The notes: generated from the sequence alone by a model not told the origin. A stretch of 49,450 nt of DNA from an uncultured SAR86 cluster bacterium (GCA_902541365.1 CACBQK010000007.1:1-49450), one strand, 5' to 3'; shown: positions 37,933-47,950, numbered from the stretch's first letter. Made by a program: numbers and translations.

Positions 37933-38756
37933 AGAGTATTTTAATTTTAGGTTTAGGTTTAATAGGTGGTTCACTTGCAAAAGCTATGAAAGAGAGTGGG
38001 CTTGAATATCGAATCTATGCTTATGATCCAGATCAATTAAGTCTTGAAAATGCATTAAATGATAAATCAATTGATGAAGCGGTTTATAAAATAGAGACAA
38101 TACTCCAAATAGAAGATCTGTCATTTATTATGCTTTGTTCATCTATTGATAAAACAATTGAAAACTTGAAATCTTTGAAAGCCATAGATGAAAAAACTCT
38201 TTTTGTATCTCTAGCAAGCTCCTTATCCTCAATAAATAACTTTGCGGTATCAGAGGGTATAAAAAATATTATATTTACGCATCCAATTTCGGGTTCACAT
38301 AAATCAGGTTATGAAAATGCATCCCCAGATTTATTTAATCAAAAAAATGTCATAAGTGTTCATGTAAACGATCTTTATGAAAATAAGACTCATGAAATAG
38401 AAAAGATTTGGTCTTCTATTGGATCAAATATTATCAATATGTCACTTGATGATCATGAAAGATTTTTAATGTTTACCAGTCATCTACCCCATTTAATTGC
38501 ATACACTACAATGCTTTCAATAGATGATGAGGTAGATATTTCTAAATTTTCAGCTGGAGGTTTAAAAGAGTTCTTGAGAATTGCAGAATCTAATCCAGAT
38601 CTGTGGGCAGATATTTTTTCTTCAAATTCAAAAAATTTAAAGGTTGGCTCAGAAATTTTCATTAATAATTTGAATAAAATTATCGATTTATTAAAAGATC
38701 CTGAAAGTCTCAAAGAATTACTAGCTGAAATAAGAAACAAAAAACAAAAATTGTGA
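37929..38756 (+). CDS. tyrA: Prephenate/arogenate dehydrogenase
   Basis: 275 aa; ILGLGLIGGSLAKAMKE, THPISGSHKSGYENA, SHLPHLIAY. Confidence 0.93.
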   Translation: MKSILILGLGLIGGSLAKAMKESGLEYRIYAYDPDQLSLENALNDKSIDEAVYKIETILQIEDLSFIMLCSSIDKTIENLKSLKAIDEKTLFVSLASSLSSINNFAVSEGIKNIIFTHPISGSHKSGYENASPDLFNQKNVISVHVNDLYENKTHEIEKIWSSIGSNIINMSLDDHERFLMFTSHLPHLIAYTTMLSIDDEVDISKFSAGGLKEFLRIAESNPDLWADIFSSNSKNLKVGSEIFINNLNKIIDLLKDPESLKELLAEIRNKKQKL

Positions 38757-40066
38757 AAGCATACTCAAAAAGATCAAATAATTTACAAGGCACAGTTACT
38801 TGTCCGGGAGATAAGTCTATTTCACAGAGATCAGTGATAATTGGCTCTTTACTTGATGAAGATATTCAAATAAGCGGGTTCCTATTTGCTGAAGATCCTT
38901 TATCTACTATTGGCGCTTTAAGAAACCTTGGTCATGAAATTAAAATCGAAGATGACATAGTTTCGGTTGAGAATTCTAGGAAAAATATTTCTGATCAAAA
39001 AGTTTCTTGCAATTTAGGTAACTCTGGAACAGGATTTAGATTAATTTCAGGTTTGATTGCTGGTCAAGAAATAGACGCCGAACTCACAGGTGATGATTCT
39101 TTAAGTAAGCGTCCAATGAAAAGAATAATAAACCCTTTGAATGAAATGGGCGCCAAGATCGAATCTAATAAAGGTTGTGCTCCATTAACTTTTAATAAGA
39201 GCCAGTTGGTAAAAGAATTCCTATATGAAATGCCAATTGCCAGCGCACAACTTAAATCATGTCTTCTGTTAGCAGCTATTTCATCAAATATGAAGTTAAC
39301 TTTGCATGAGAATAGAGTTACTAGAGACCATACCGAAAGAATGCTTAAATATTTTGGAGCAAATATAATTACAAAAAAATATGAAGGTGGGCTAGATATC
39401 ATTCTTGATACTAACAATAAACTCGAAGCAAAAGATTATTCAGTGGTTGGAGATTTTTCCTCAGCATCATTTTTAATAGTGGCTGCTCTAATAACTAAAG
39501 ATAGTTCAATTACAATCAAAAATGTTGGAATTAACGAGACAAGATTTACATTACTGGAAATCCTAAAGAAAATGGGCTCAGATATTAATATTAAAAATCG
39601 TTCAATTTGTTGTGGTGAAGAGATGGCAGATATTGAAGTTTCTTCTTCTGCTTTGAGCGGGATAAGTATTGACGAGGAATCTATTCCTAAAATTATTGAT
39701 GAAATTCCGATTTTGTCTATTGCAGCAAGCTTTGCTGAGGGTGAGACATCTATAACTGGTGCTGGTGAGTTGAGATTCAAAGAATCTGATAGGCTTATGG
39801 CTATTGAAGAGGGATTAAATAAGTTGGGTGTAACTTATAAATCTTCAGATGACAGTATTGTAATTATGGGAAATAGAGATCTAAATATATCAAAAGAAGT
39901 TAATATTGACTCTTTTGGTGATCACAGAATCGCTATGAGTTTTTTAATTGCTGGATTAAGATTTGATTCAGAAGTGCATGTAAATGATTGCAAAAATATT
40001 GATACATCCTTTCCAAGCTTTTTTGAAACCTTTTCGTCTTTAGGAGCAGATATAAAAACAACATGA
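38753..40066 (+). CDS. aroA: 3-phosphoshikimate 1-carboxyvinyltransferase (EPSP synthase)
   Basis: 437 aa, GTG start; PGDKSISQRS, LTGDDSLSKRPMKR, ASAQLKSCLLLAA, RDHTERML, RFKESDRL. Confidence 0.97.
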   Translation: MKAYSKRSNNLQGTVTCPGDKSISQRSVIIGSLLDEDIQISGFLFAEDPLSTIGALRNLGHEIKIEDDIVSVENSRKNISDQKVSCNLGNSGTGFRLISGLIAGQEIDAELTGDDSLSKRPMKRIINPLNEMGAKIESNKGCAPLTFNKSQLVKEFLYEMPIASAQLKSCLLLAAISSNMKLTLHENRVTRDHTERMLKYFGANIITKKYEGGLDIILDTNNKLEAKDYSVVGDFSSASFLIVAALITKDSSITIKNVGINETRFTLLEILKKMGSDINIKNRSICCGEEMADIEVSSSALSGISIDEESIPKIIDEIPILSIAASFAEGETSITGAGELRFKESDRLMAIEEGLNKLGVTYKSSDDSIVIMGNRDLNISKEVNIDSFGDHRIAMSFLIAGLRFDSEVHVNDCKNIDTSFPSFFETFSSLGADIKTT

Positions 40067-40716
40067 ATAAGGTAATAACTATCGACGGACCTTCAGCGTC
40101 AGGAAAAGGTACTTTAGCAATCTTTTTGGCAGAAAGATTGAATTGGAAAATACTTGATAGTGGAGCTTTGTATAGGGCTTTTGCATATTTCTCAATAAGC
40201 GAAAATGATCAGAGATTTATTGAACAAAATTTAAGGAAGATCAGCTTTAATATCGATGATAGTAGTATTCAAGTCATATTTGAAAATGAAGATATATCAG
40301 GGCATTTAAGAACTGAAGAGACAGCCATTCAGGCATCGAAAATAAGCTCTTTGCCATCAACAAGGGAAATACTTCTTCCCATTCAAAGATTCTTTTCAGA
40401 AACAAGTAATCTTATTGCAGATGGAAGAGATATGGGGAGTGTAGTTTTTCCTAATGCAAATTTAAAATTTTTCCTTGATGCAGCTCCTGAAGTGAGAGCA
40501 AAAAGAAGGTATTTAGAGTTGCAGAAAAGGGGACAAGAAGTTAATATGCACGACCTAATAAATGATATTGTTGAAAGAGACAAAAAAGATAGAACAAGAG
40601 AATTGTCTCCACTGATTAAAACAGAAGATTCTATATTATTAGACTCTACAAATTTAAATCAGGAATCTATATTAGCCGAGGCTCTTCAGCATATTAAAGA
40701 AAGGAATATTTTATGA
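40063..40716 (+). CDS. cmk: Cytidylate kinase
   Basis: 217 aa; ITIDGPSASGKGTLA, DSGALYRAFA, DGRDMGSVVFP. Confidence 0.96.
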   Translation: MNKVITIDGPSASGKGTLAIFLAERLNWKILDSGALYRAFAYFSISENDQRFIEQNLRKISFNIDDSSIQVIFENEDISGHLRTEETAIQASKISSLPSTREILLPIQRFFSETSNLIADGRDMGSVVFPNANLKFFLDAAPEVRAKRRYLELQKRGQEVNMHDLINDIVERDKKDRTRELSPLIKTEDSILLDSTNLNQESILAEALQHIKERNIL

Positions 40717-42020
40717 GTGAATCTTTTGCAGACCTTTTAGACGAAAGTATTGCAAGTCTTGAAATGCAGCCTGGATCAATAGTCTCCGGCGTTGTTTTGG
40801 ATATAGACAAAAACTGGGTCACAGTTCATGTTGGTCTCAAATCTGAGGGAGTAATCTCAATTGATGAATTTAGAACAAATGATGGCCAGTTAAATATTGA
40901 GGTTGGTGATCAAATTGAAGTTGCTTTAGAAGCTGTTGAAGATGGCTATGGTGAGACAAGAATCTCAAGAGAGAAAGCAAGAAAAATTTCTACTTGGAAA
41001 AATCTTGAACATGCATTAGAAACCGGTGAATTTGTAACTGGTAAAATATTAAATCGAGTCAAAGGTGGTTTTGCAGTTGAGGTGGATGTAGTTAAAGCAT
41101 TCCTTCCAGGGTCGCTGGTAGACACTAGACCACTAAAAGAAGCTCCTAACATTGAAAACACTATTCAAGACTTCAAAGTTATTAAGCTCGATTACAAAAG
41201 AAATAATGTTGTTCTATCAAGAAAAGCTGTACTTGAAGAAGCTAATTCTGCTGAGAAGTTAGAGTTACTTAAAAATTTAGAAGAGGGGCAAATAGTCAAA
41301 GGAATAGTTAAGAATATCACTGACTATGGCGCATTTATTGATCTTGGCGGACTCGATGGACTATTGCATATAACTGATATTTCATGGTCTAGAGTCATCA
41401 ATCCCTCGGATTCACTAAATCTAGGAGAAGAGATCGAAGTAAAAGTATTGAGCTTTGATAAAGAAAAGTTAAGAGTATCTCTTGGTTTAAAACAAATACA
41501 AAATGATCCTTGGGAAGAAATTGATTCCAAATATAGTTCAGGCGGTATTTATGAGGCAGTTGTCAGCAATGTCACTGATTATGGTTGCTTTGCAGAGCTT
41601 GAGCAAGGTATCGAAGGCTTGATTCACTTATCAGAGCTAGACTGGACGTCAAAAAACATACATCCTTCAAAAGTTGTTTCTCAAGATGAAAAAATTAAAG
41701 TAATGATTTTAGAAATTGATAGAGAAAAAAGAAGAATATCTTTAGGGTTAAAGCAAACCAAACCAAACCCTTGGGTTGAGTTTGATAATAAATATAATCT
41801 TGGTGACAATGTTGAGGGTGAAATAAAATCTATCACTGATTTTGGTATTTTTGTTGGCCTTGAGGGCAACATTGATGGTTTAATTCATCTTTCAGATATT
41901 TCTGAAGAAGATAATGCAAAAGAAGCTTTAGAAAAATTCTCAAAAGGCGACAAAATTACATGCGTTATTTTTGGAATTGATTCTGATAGAGAGAGAATTT
42001 CTCTTAAATTGAGTGAATAA
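40713..42020 (+). CDS. rpsA: 30S ribosomal protein S1, five-domain form
   Basis: 435 aa; FADLLDESIASLEMQPGSIVSG, five S1-type repeats, position cmk-rpsA-ihfB. Confidence 0.94.
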   Translation: MSESFADLLDESIASLEMQPGSIVSGVVLDIDKNWVTVHVGLKSEGVISIDEFRTNDGQLNIEVGDQIEVALEAVEDGYGETRISREKARKISTWKNLEHALETGEFVTGKILNRVKGGFAVEVDVVKAFLPGSLVDTRPLKEAPNIENTIQDFKVIKLDYKRNNVVLSRKAVLEEANSAEKLELLKNLEEGQIVKGIVKNITDYGAFIDLGGLDGLLHITDISWSRVINPSDSLNLGEEIEVKVLSFDKEKLRVSLGLKQIQNDPWEEIDSKYSSGGIYEAVVSNVTDYGCFAELEQGIEGLIHLSELDWTSKNIHPSKVVSQDEKIKVMILEIDREKRRISLGLKQTKPNPWVEFDNKYNLGDNVEGEIKSITDFGIFVGLEGNIDGLIHLSDISEEDNAKEALEKFSKGDKITCVIFGIDSDRERISLKLSE

Positions 42021-42306
42021 GAAATCAAATAAGCTTAATAGATCCGATATAGAAGCATATATTCAAAACCAACTTCCTCATATTTCCAACAACCAAATAA
42101 AGCTTTCAATAGATCTTATTATCAATCAAATAGTTGAAACTGTTGCTATGGACGAAAAAGTAGAGATAAGAGGATTTGGAACATTCTCAAAGAAGTATGT
42201 AAGACCCAGAAAATTTGTTAATCCCAAGACAAAAGAGATTTCATATCTTGGAGAGACCGAAACTATACATTTTAAACCCTCAAAAAAGCTGACAAAGATT
42301 TTATGA
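42013..42306 (+). CDS. ihfB: Integration host factor beta-like HU-family protein
   Basis: 97 aa, GTG start; IEIRGFGTF-type motif VEIRGFGTFSKKYVRPRKFVNPKT, HFKPSKKL; follows rpsA. Confidence 0.87.
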   Translation: MNKKSNKLNRSDIEAYIQNQLPHISNNQIKLSIDLIINQIVETVAMDEKVEIRGFGTFSKKYVRPRKFVNPKTKEISYLGETETIHFKPSKKLTKIL

Positions 42307-42953
42307 ATAAGAAATTAATAGTTGCTCTTGATTTTGATAGTGCTGAGTTAGCATTAAATTTCTTAGAAAATTTAGACCCGCAAAAGTGCTTAGTAAAAGT
42401 TGGATTAGAGCTTTTTATTTCGGAAGGATGGAAAGTATTAGACTCAATCTCAGAAAAAGGATTTGAAATCTTCCTTGATCTTAAGCTGCATGATATTCCG
42501 AATACTGTGGCAAATTGTGTTAGAAAGATTTCAAATTTTAATGTTGCTCTTACCACTATTCATCTTAATGGCGGCAAAGATATGATTGAAGCAGCCTCTT
42601 CAGAAAAAGAGAATATAAAAATCCTTGGAGTTAGCATACTTACAAGCCTGTCCGAGAATGATATTTTTGAAATAACTCATACAGAATTCGATGCTTATTT
42701 TAATAATCTAATATCTATTGCATCTAACACGAATGTTGATGGAGTAGTTTGTTCCCCAAATGAACTCGATAAACTGAAGGATTTTAATAAGCTCAAGGTT
42801 GTTCCAGGTATCAGAAATGATATTTCAAATGATGATCAAAAAAGAGTGATGAGTCCTGTGGAAGCCTATAAAAAGGGTGCTGATTTTATTGTTGTTGGAA
42901 GACCAATAACTAAATCAGAGGACCCAAGAAAAGCTTTGGAGCTTTTCTTATGA
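42303..42953 (+). CDS. pyrF: Orotidine 5'-phosphate decarboxylase
   Basis: 216 aa; LIVALDFDS, LDLKLHDIPNTVAN, VVPGIRND, GADFIVVGRPITKSEDP. Confidence 0.96.
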   Translation: MNKKLIVALDFDSAELALNFLENLDPQKCLVKVGLELFISEGWKVLDSISEKGFEIFLDLKLHDIPNTVANCVRKISNFNVALTTIHLNGGKDMIEAASSEKENIKILGVSILTSLSENDIFEITHTEFDAYFNNLISIASNTNVDGVVCSPNELDKLKDFNKLKVVPGIRNDISNDDQKRVMSPVEAYKKGADFIVVGRPITKSEDPRKALELFL

Positions 42954-44266
42954 AATTTAACTCATTTATTAAAAGCTTAAGAGAAAAAGGTAATTCGCAA
43001 TTTACTGACAATCAATTATCTACCGATGTAATTTGCATAGATCAGATTTCTCATCCGATAAATAATGATAGAAGGGAGTTATTTTATAAATATGCTGAAG
43101 AAAAGGAAGTAATTCAAAAATTTAACAATATTGTTATTGGAGAAATAGCTAACTTTACAGAAAAAAAATCAGTAACCCATTTTGAATATAAAAAAGGAAA
43201 TAAAAAAAACTTTGTAGAAGACCAGAGGAATATTTTATTTATGGCAGAAAAAATCAGAAGAAATTCTAAAAGAGTTATTATTTTTAGTATCGGTGGGTCA
43301 AATCTTGGACCGTCGTTAATGAATGATATTTTTAATGAGAATGATTTAGAAATTATCTTCATAACAGGAAGCGATCCTGATGAATATTCTAGTATCCAAA
43401 TACAAGAAAATGATGTTCTAGTTATATCTTCAAAGTCTTTTGGGACGCTGGAAACATTATCATCATATAAGGAGGTTTGTGGCAATAATTTTTATCATAA
43501 TACTTTTGCAATTACGGCAAATAAATCTAAAGCCATAGATTTTGGTATTCATGAGGAAAATATTGTTTCTTTTGACTCCTCAACAGGCGGAAGATTCTCA
43601 ATTTGGAGTCCTATAAATCTAGTTTTATGTCTATTGGAGGGAGAAAAAGGATATAAAGATTTTTTAGAGGGCGGCAAGGAAATGGATGATGCATGCTTGA
43701 AAAGCGCAGAAAATAATCCAGCTTTCCAGCTTTCAGTTCAAGATATTATTTATAACAATTTATTAAATGTAGAAACGACCCTTGTAATGAATTATGACTA
43801 TAAACTTAGAAATTTTATAAGTTTTGCGCAACAGGTAGAAATGGAATCAAATGGTAAAAGTACTGATTCAAGTAATACTAAAGTTGATTACCAAACAGGC
43901 TCAATTATTTGGGGTGGCTATGGCCCTGAATCACAACACTCATTCTTCCAACATGTATTTCAGGGGACAAAGCAGTCAAATAAATATTTTATTTGCTCAA
44001 GGTCTGATAAGCTCAATTACAAACAAATGGCTGCTCAAATTAAATCTTTAGTTCAAGGGAATGGACAAGAAACAGATATCCATAAAAAAACAAATATTTC
44101 AGGAGTTACTAAAATTGAGTTAAGTGACTTATCTACCTATTCAATAGGACAGCTAATATCATTGTGGGAGAATAAAACTATTTTCAATAGCATTTTCTGG
44201 AATACAAACGCATTTGACCAATGGGGTGTCGAATTAGGTAAAATTAATACCAAAAAGCAATTGTAA
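42950..44266 (+). CDS. pgi: Glucose-6-phosphate isomerase
   Basis: 438 aa; SIGGSNLGPSLM, GGRFSIWSPINL, FDQWGVELGK signature. Confidence 0.92.
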   Translation: MKFNSFIKSLREKGNSQFTDNQLSTDVICIDQISHPINNDRRELFYKYAEEKEVIQKFNNIVIGEIANFTEKKSVTHFEYKKGNKKNFVEDQRNILFMAEKIRRNSKRVIIFSIGGSNLGPSLMNDIFNENDLEIIFITGSDPDEYSSIQIQENDVLVISSKSFGTLETLSSYKEVCGNNFYHNTFAITANKSKAIDFGIHEENIVSFDSSTGGRFSIWSPINLVLCLLEGEKGYKDFLEGGKEMDDACLKSAENNPAFQLSVQDIIYNNLLNVETTLVMNYDYKLRNFISFAQQVEMESNGKSTDSSNTKVDYQTGSIIWGGYGPESQHSFFQHVFQGTKQSNKYFICSRSDKLNYKQMAAQIKSLVQGNGQETDIHKKTNISGVTKIELSDLSTYSIGQLISLWENKTIFNSIFWNTNAFDQWGVELGKINTKKQL

Positions 44267-44269
44267 GAT

Positions 44270-46042
44270 TTGAAAGATAAGATTAAGAATATCCCTGAAT
44301 CACCAGGAGTTTATAAATTTTTTTCTAAAAAAGAACTAATTTATATCGGAAAAGCAAAAAACCTAAAAAAAAGGACTTCATCCTATTTTGGAAAGTCTCT
44401 TAAGGATAGAAAAACAAACCAAATACGAAGACTTACCGATCATATTGAAGTTTTTATAACTAATAATGAAGTTGAAGCACTATTGCTTGAGCAAAATCTT
44501 ATAAAGGAAAATAAACCAAAATTTAATATTCTTTTAAGAGATGACAAAACATATCCATATATATATTTTTCTCTTGATCAAGAATTCCCAGGAGTTTATC
44601 TCAAAAGGACAAAAAGTTCTGTCAATAATAATTATATCGGTCCATTCATAAGTTCTCAGGCTGTTAAAAACTCAATAAAAGATATCCAGAAAATATTTAG
44701 GGTCAGAAATTGTTCTGATACAACTTTTAAATCAAGAACCAGGCCATGTATTGAGTTTCAGATGAAAAGATGTAGTGCGCCGTGTACGAAAAATATTTCA
44801 AAAGAAGAATATATGGAAGATATTGAAAAGTCTAAAGATTATTTAACATCCTCAAAAAGAAATATGGTTTCTAATTTAAAAAAAGCTATGAAAAAAGCTT
44901 CTGATGAACTTAAGTTTGAAAAGGCAGCAGATATAAGAAATAGGATTCATCAAGTTGAAGTCATTAACGAAAAACAAGCCATAACTCCTAATGGGATTGA
45001 TGCTGATATTTTCTCAGTTGAAAAGGTAAATAATTATGCTGGAATATGCATAGTAACTATCAGAGATGGAAAAATACGAGGAACAAAAACTCATTTAGTA
45101 AAGGATGCTTTTCTTGAAACTGTAAATAACCTTTATGAGATAGCAGTTTTTAATTTCTACTCAAGTAAGGCTAATTTACCAAAGAAAATATTCTTTGCAT
45201 CGCCTCTAAATGAGCTTTATCTCATTAAGAAATGTATTAGAGATAATATCTCAGATAGGATAATTTTCCCAAAAACAAAGAATTCTTTCATCAAGCCCAT
45301 AGTCTCGCTTGCAAAGAATAATGCTGCTCAAATTATTAAAAATCATCTAAGTAAAAAAGAAAAATATGCTTTTGCATATCAAGAACTTTCTGAGAGGCTA
45401 GGTATTAAAAAAATTAAAAGAGTAGACGCATTCGATATAAGTCATCAATACATGCAGCAAGGGGTTGGATCATGCGTGGTATTTTCAGAGAGCGGGCCCT
45501 CAAAAAAAGATTACAGACTATTTAATATTCCAAATGATATTGCTGGCAATGATGTTGCATCAATGGAGCATGTAATTTCAAGGAGATTAAAATATTATGA
45601 GGATCAGAAACCTGACTTGATTTTAATAGATGGGGGAAGAACCCAGTTAAATTTTACAAATAAGATACTCAAGAATTTTGGCATGGAGGAAATTCTAGTT
45701 TTAGGGATTGCCAAGGGCAAGGGAAGAGTAAGGGCTACTGAAACTATATATACAAATAAAGGTATTTTAGAAATAGATCCTCATTCAGAGTCTTTTAAGC
45801 TTTTAAATGAAGCAAGAGATGAATCTCATAGATTTGCTATAACTGCATCAAGAAAAAAAATACGAAAATCAAATAAATATTCTGTACTGGATTCTGTTAA
45901 GGGTATTGGACCAATAACTAAAAAAGCTTTACTGAAAAAGTTTAAGAGCCTTAAAGGTATAAAAGAAGCTTCAAAGGGTGATCTAATGACTATCAAAAAT
46001 ATAAATGAGACAATGGCATCAGAAATTAAACAAAAATTATGA
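44270..46042 (+). CDS. uvrC: Excinuclease ABC subunit C
   Basis: 590 aa; GVYKFFSKKELIYIGKAKNLKKRTSSYF, RPCIEFQMKRCSAPC, AFDISHQYMQQGVGSCVVF, IDGGRTQL. Confidence 0.97.
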   Translation: MKDKIKNIPESPGVYKFFSKKELIYIGKAKNLKKRTSSYFGKSLKDRKTNQIRRLTDHIEVFITNNEVEALLLEQNLIKENKPKFNILLRDDKTYPYIYFSLDQEFPGVYLKRTKSSVNNNYIGPFISSQAVKNSIKDIQKIFRVRNCSDTTFKSRTRPCIEFQMKRCSAPCTKNISKEEYMEDIEKSKDYLTSSKRNMVSNLKKAMKKASDELKFEKAADIRNRIHQVEVINEKQAITPNGIDADIFSVEKVNNYAGICIVTIRDGKIRGTKTHLVKDAFLETVNNLYEIAVFNFYSSKANLPKKIFFASPLNELYLIKKCIRDNISDRIIFPKTKNSFIKPIVSLAKNNAAQIIKNHLSKKEKYAFAYQELSERLGIKKIKRVDAFDISHQYMQQGVGSCVVFSESGPSKKDYRLFNIPNDIAGNDVASMEHVISRRLKYYEDQKPDLILIDGGRTQLNFTNKILKNFGMEEILVLGIAKGKGRVRATETIYTNKGILEIDPHSESFKLLNEARDESHRFAITASRKKIRKSNKYSVLDSVKGIGPITKKALLKKFKSLKGIKEASKGDLMTIKNINETMASEIKQKL

Positions 46043-46578
46043 TGACTAAAATACTTAATGCCATAACGCTTTCAAGAATTTTATGCGCAATACTAATTTA
46101 TTTAATTTTATTTTTAGAAAATAATTACTCAATCGCTTTATTTTTATTTTTTATTGCATCCATTTCTGACTTTCTTGATGGCTATCTTGCAAGAAAAACA
46201 AACTCTGTATCAGTATTAGGAGAAATTCTAGATCCTATAGCTGATAAATTATTAATTGTATTTGTTCTAATTGGACTGAGTATTAACCTTGATAGTTTTT
46301 TGATTGGCTTTATTTCAGCTGTTATTATTTCAAGAGAAATTTGGGTCGCTGCTTTACGAGATATTAACTCTAGAAATAACCAATCTCACAAGACAAGAGT
46401 GACTTTTTTAGCAAAGACAAAAACCGCAATGCAGATGTTGTCGATATTAATGTATCTCTTTGGTCTAACGATTAATAATATGATGGTTCTTTTCTTTGCT
46501 GATATTATTCTTATAATCACCCTTTTAGTTACAATTCAGACAGGTTTTCAATATACAATTTCAACCTTTAAGAAATGA
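46039..46578 (+). CDS. pgsA: CDP-diacylglycerol-glycerol-3-phosphate 3-phosphatidyltransferase
   Basis: 179 aa; SDFLDGYLARKTNSVSVLGEILDPIADKLL CDP-alcohol phosphatidyltransferase motif. Confidence 0.95.
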   Translation: MMTKILNAITLSRILCAILIYLILFLENNYSIALFLFFIASISDFLDGYLARKTNSVSVLGEILDPIADKLLIVFVLIGLSINLDSFLIGFISAVIISREIWVAALRDINSRNNQSHKTRVTFLAKTKTAMQMLSILMYLFGLTINNMMVLFFADIILIITLLVTIQTGFQYTISTFKK

Positions 46579-47543
46579 GTAAAGATAAAAAAACAATAGA
46601 TATAGCTAGGCAAGTTATTGATGATGAAGTCGAAGCACTAATTGGTTTAAAAGACTTCATTGACGAAAAGTTTGAAGAGATTGTAGATGTTATATATAGG
46701 TGTAAAGGTCGTCTTATTCTCAGTGGTATAGGAAAATCTGGTCATATAAGTAAGAAAATATCTGCAACTTTATCAAGCACTGGAACTAGCTCTTTCTTCA
46801 TGCATTCCACTGAGGCTTTTCATGGAGATCTTGGGATGATTCAGAGCAATGATATAGTTGTTGCAATTAGTTACTCAGGTGAGACAGAGGATCTTCTAAA
46901 AACAGTACCTATTATAAAAAAGTTAGGCTGCTCTGTAATAGGCGTATCAGGAAATGATGAATCAACTCTTGCGAAGATTTCTGACTACCATCAATTAATA
47001 AAAGTTGAAAAAGAAGCATGCCCCCTTGATCTTGCTCCAACTTCAAGCGCTACAGCAACTCTTGTTTGGGGAGATGCGCTGGCAATTTCGTTAATGAATA
47101 AAAAAGATTTCAAACCTGAAGATTTTGCAAAGTCTCATCCTGGAGGTACTTTGGGGAAAAGGCTGCTCCTCTCTGCAAAAGATGTCATGGTGTCGGGAGA
47201 CGAGATACCAATTATCAATCATGATGAGCTTTCAAAAGATGTCATTAAAACTATTTCTGAGAAGGGCTTAGGAGTTACATTTGTAAAAAATCATGACAAC
47301 AAGATTACTGGTTTAATAACTGATGGAGATATTAGAAGGGCTATCGATAAATCAAATTATTTTTTTGATATGACAGCACAAGATTTTATGAGCAAAAACT
47401 TTATCTCAGTAAATCCTGATGATTTAGCTTCTGAATGCTTAAAAATTATGGCTGATAAAAAGATTGGCTGTCTTGCCGTAATGGCGGACAAAACATTAGT
47501 TGGAATTATTAATCAAAAAGACTTGGTAAAACTCGGTATCTAA
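46575..47543 (+). CDS. kdsD: D-arabinose 5-phosphate isomerase (SIS + tandem CBS)
   Basis: 322 aa; SGIGKSGHISKKISATLSSTGTSSFFMHSTEAFHGDLGMI, LAPTSSATATLVWGDALA, CBS repeats. Confidence 0.94.
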   Translation: MSKDKKTIDIARQVIDDEVEALIGLKDFIDEKFEEIVDVIYRCKGRLILSGIGKSGHISKKISATLSSTGTSSFFMHSTEAFHGDLGMIQSNDIVVAISYSGETEDLLKTVPIIKKLGCSVIGVSGNDESTLAKISDYHQLIKVEKEACPLDLAPTSSATATLVWGDALAISLMNKKDFKPEDFAKSHPGGTLGKRLLLSAKDVMVSGDEIPIINHDELSKDVIKTISEKGLGVTFVKNHDNKITGLITDGDIRRAIDKSNYFFDMTAQDFMSKNFISVNPDDLASECLKIMADKKIGCLAVMADKTLVGIINQKDLVKLGI

Positions 47544-47950
47544 TGAAGATTTTAATTATGGGTTTATCGGGGAGTGGAAAAACCTTTTTATCCAAGCTTT
47601 TGCAAAAAGAGTTATCTTGTGCTTGGTATAATGCTGACAATCTCAGAGAGATGGCAAATGATTGGGATTTTTCAAATGAAGGACGTAAAAGACAAAGTTT
47701 TAGAATGAGAGCATTAGCTGATTTTGAAAAAGAAAATGGAAGGTTGGTTATTTGTGATTTCATATGTCCCACTAAAGAAGCAAGAAAAATATTTGACGCA
47801 GACTATTGCATCTGGATGGATACAATAAAAGAAAGCAACTACAAGGATACAGATAAAATATTTGAGGATCCTGAAAAATTTAACTTAAAAATTTCTTCTT
47901 GGGATCAGTATAGCCCCTCGCAAGTGGCAAGTTTAATAAGAGATGTTTGA
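47543..47950 (+). CDS. APS kinase (CysC)-like small P-loop kinase
   Basis: 135 aa; ILIMGLSGSGKTFLSKLLQKEL, WYNADNLREMANDWDFSNEGRKRQ, VICDFICPTKEARKIF. Confidence 0.75.
   Translation: MKILIMGLSGSGKTFLSKLLQKELSCAWYNADNLREMANDWDFSNEGRKRQSFRMRALADFEKENGRLVICDFICPTKEARKIFDADYCIWMDTIKESNYKDTDKIFEDPEKFNLKISSWDQYSPSQVASLIRDV

Noticed and set aside
39436-39780. 114-aa and 117-aa ORFs antisense to aroA (39436-39780, 39064-39417)
   Set aside because: Both lie within conserved EPSP synthase sequence; treated as chance open frames.
43851-44051. 66-aa plus-strand ORF within pgi
   Set aside because: Alternative frame inside a clear pgi gene; no independent start signal or motif.
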